Below, in pieces: positions 63,326-64,000 of a stretch of 64,000 nucleotides of DNA; the stretch's first letter is position 1; each line of letters begins with the position of its first letter. The notes under the pieces were generated by a model, which did no database searches, was not told where the DNA came from, and saw only the letters and a program-made list of their open reading frames with translations. A program made the position numbers and the translations under genes. Source of the DNA: Isoperla grammatica (Eukaryota > Arthropoda > Insecta > Plecoptera > Perlodidae); contig OX246749.1 in assembly GCA_945910005.1 (NCBI GenBank), positions 18,819,809 to 18,883,808 on the forward strand, read 5' to 3'.

Positions 63326-63987
63326 ATGAACTGCCGAAGTTTCATTAGACTTGACGTTGCACACTTCATGAAAAACATAACACGGTGGAAGTGCCTTCGC
63401 AACAAAGACCGTCGAATACGTGAATTTTATGTACGAGGAGTTGCACGTTTAGTTCTTAGCACGACTCTGAAAGAAGCTAAAAGCATCATTTTAGCTCTAT
63501 TGGTAGTGTGCCAAACATCGACCGAAGGCATATCTCTGTCAACTGGCCATCGAGTTCCTTGAGGAAAAATTCAAGAAAAAATGAAGGAGCTTTATTCGAC
63601 GGCGGACGTAAACCATCTTCTTACTGAAGTTGGTGATCAAGAAAGTCTTGAAGACAATAATTTTCAAGATAACAGAAGATTTGACTGAATACAGTATCGT
63701 ACAGTAGGTGCAAAAAATTAAAATGAAGAGCATTAAGTTGGCAAAATTAGATGATGGCGTTAGAGACAACATTCTACAACGCAATAAGCTGGCAGATACT
63801 CTCTGCAGAGTTTGTTATGACCTTCCCTTCTGGTCAGCTATCATGCTCCCAACCTTTAACCTTTCACAGGGGAAATATTACAGCCAACAGTGTCCATGTG
63901 GAAAGTTATTTCATTCATCCCAAACATCTCATCCCAATGCGTATAGGCCAGTTAATTATAAAGCATATTGAGGTTATACTCTTTTAA
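63326..63987 (+). pseudogene. MULE-like transposase C-terminal fragments
   Basis: First frame: MNCRSFIRLDVAHFMKNITR, DRRIREFYVRGVARLVLSTT, AKSIILALLVVCQTSTEG. Second and third frames (63708-63987): NILQRNKLADTLCRVCYDLP, FWSAIMLPTFN, then ITANSVHVESYFIHPKH and IPMRIGQLIIKHIE. CxxxIRxDVAHFxK then LPxWSxxMxxxF...SVExxFxxxK...PMRxxxFIxxH is a recurrent animal transposase-like family I associate with MULEs (E of SVES likely catalytic). The N-terminus would lie before 63326 and is not recognisable. It is cut near the window end. Confidence 0.45.
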
Positions 63988-64000
63988 AACGATTTGCTTG

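Overview
This is animal nuclear DNA with almost no ordinary coding density. It shows GT-AG introns with in-phase exon joins, SINEs with short-tandem-repeat tails, MITEs, triplet microsatellites, and decayed transposases of animal families (P/THAP9, PIF/Harbinger, ISL2EU-like, hAT with DUF4371, Mutator-like, Kolobok-like, CACTA-like). Abundant AGGCCTA low-complexity DNA makes me think of a marine deuterostome such as an echinoderm or hemichordate. That is an impression, not a test result.

Layout. 1-4374 and 36040-41100 are two copies of one internally deleted non-LTR retrotransposon (ORF1 with 45-residue repeats, and only the start of an ORF2). 4452-9805 holds a repeat shared with 62386-63143, a transposase fragment, a Harbinger/ISL2EU-like chimeric transposase, a THAP fragment and a Mutator-like piece. 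9835-11665 is a P-element-like transposase split by a SINE. 12102-16925 holds an ORF1 remnant, an intron-containing DDE-like pseudogene of the GQNKN family, and a Kolobok-like pseudogene. 18.2-21.1 kb is microsatellites, SINEs and a tandem duplication. 21.4-31.0 kb is a stack of pseudogenes (DUF4806-like, copia integrase, GQNKN family, CACTA-like, Mutator-like, BED-like, SHGKG family, PHD/coiled-coil ORF1). 34.3-35.2 kb has a KMT5A-like SET exon broken by a tandem duplication, then a 17-bp satellite. 41.8-47.7 kb repeats the ISL2EU-like and THAP blocks with retrotransposon scraps and a hAT-type MITE. 48.0-51.9 kb holds the best candidate for a non-transposon gene: three exons whose splice phases fit. 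53-64 kb is MITEs, Harbinger, hAT and MULE-like remnants.

The unifying feature is one SINE family present about 22 times (plus two duplicates). Twelve copies have clear 9-15 bp target duplications. Every copy I could find lies in the same orientation, with sense on the minus strand judging by the (AATC)n tail. Nearly all transposase remnants read on the plus strand. A one-sided, nested graveyard like this would fit a uni-strand piRNA cluster (inference only), or an insertion or retention bias. No gene set here forms a working pathway: most coding entries are fragments with frameshifts and stops. Family names come from recognised motifs, not from searches.
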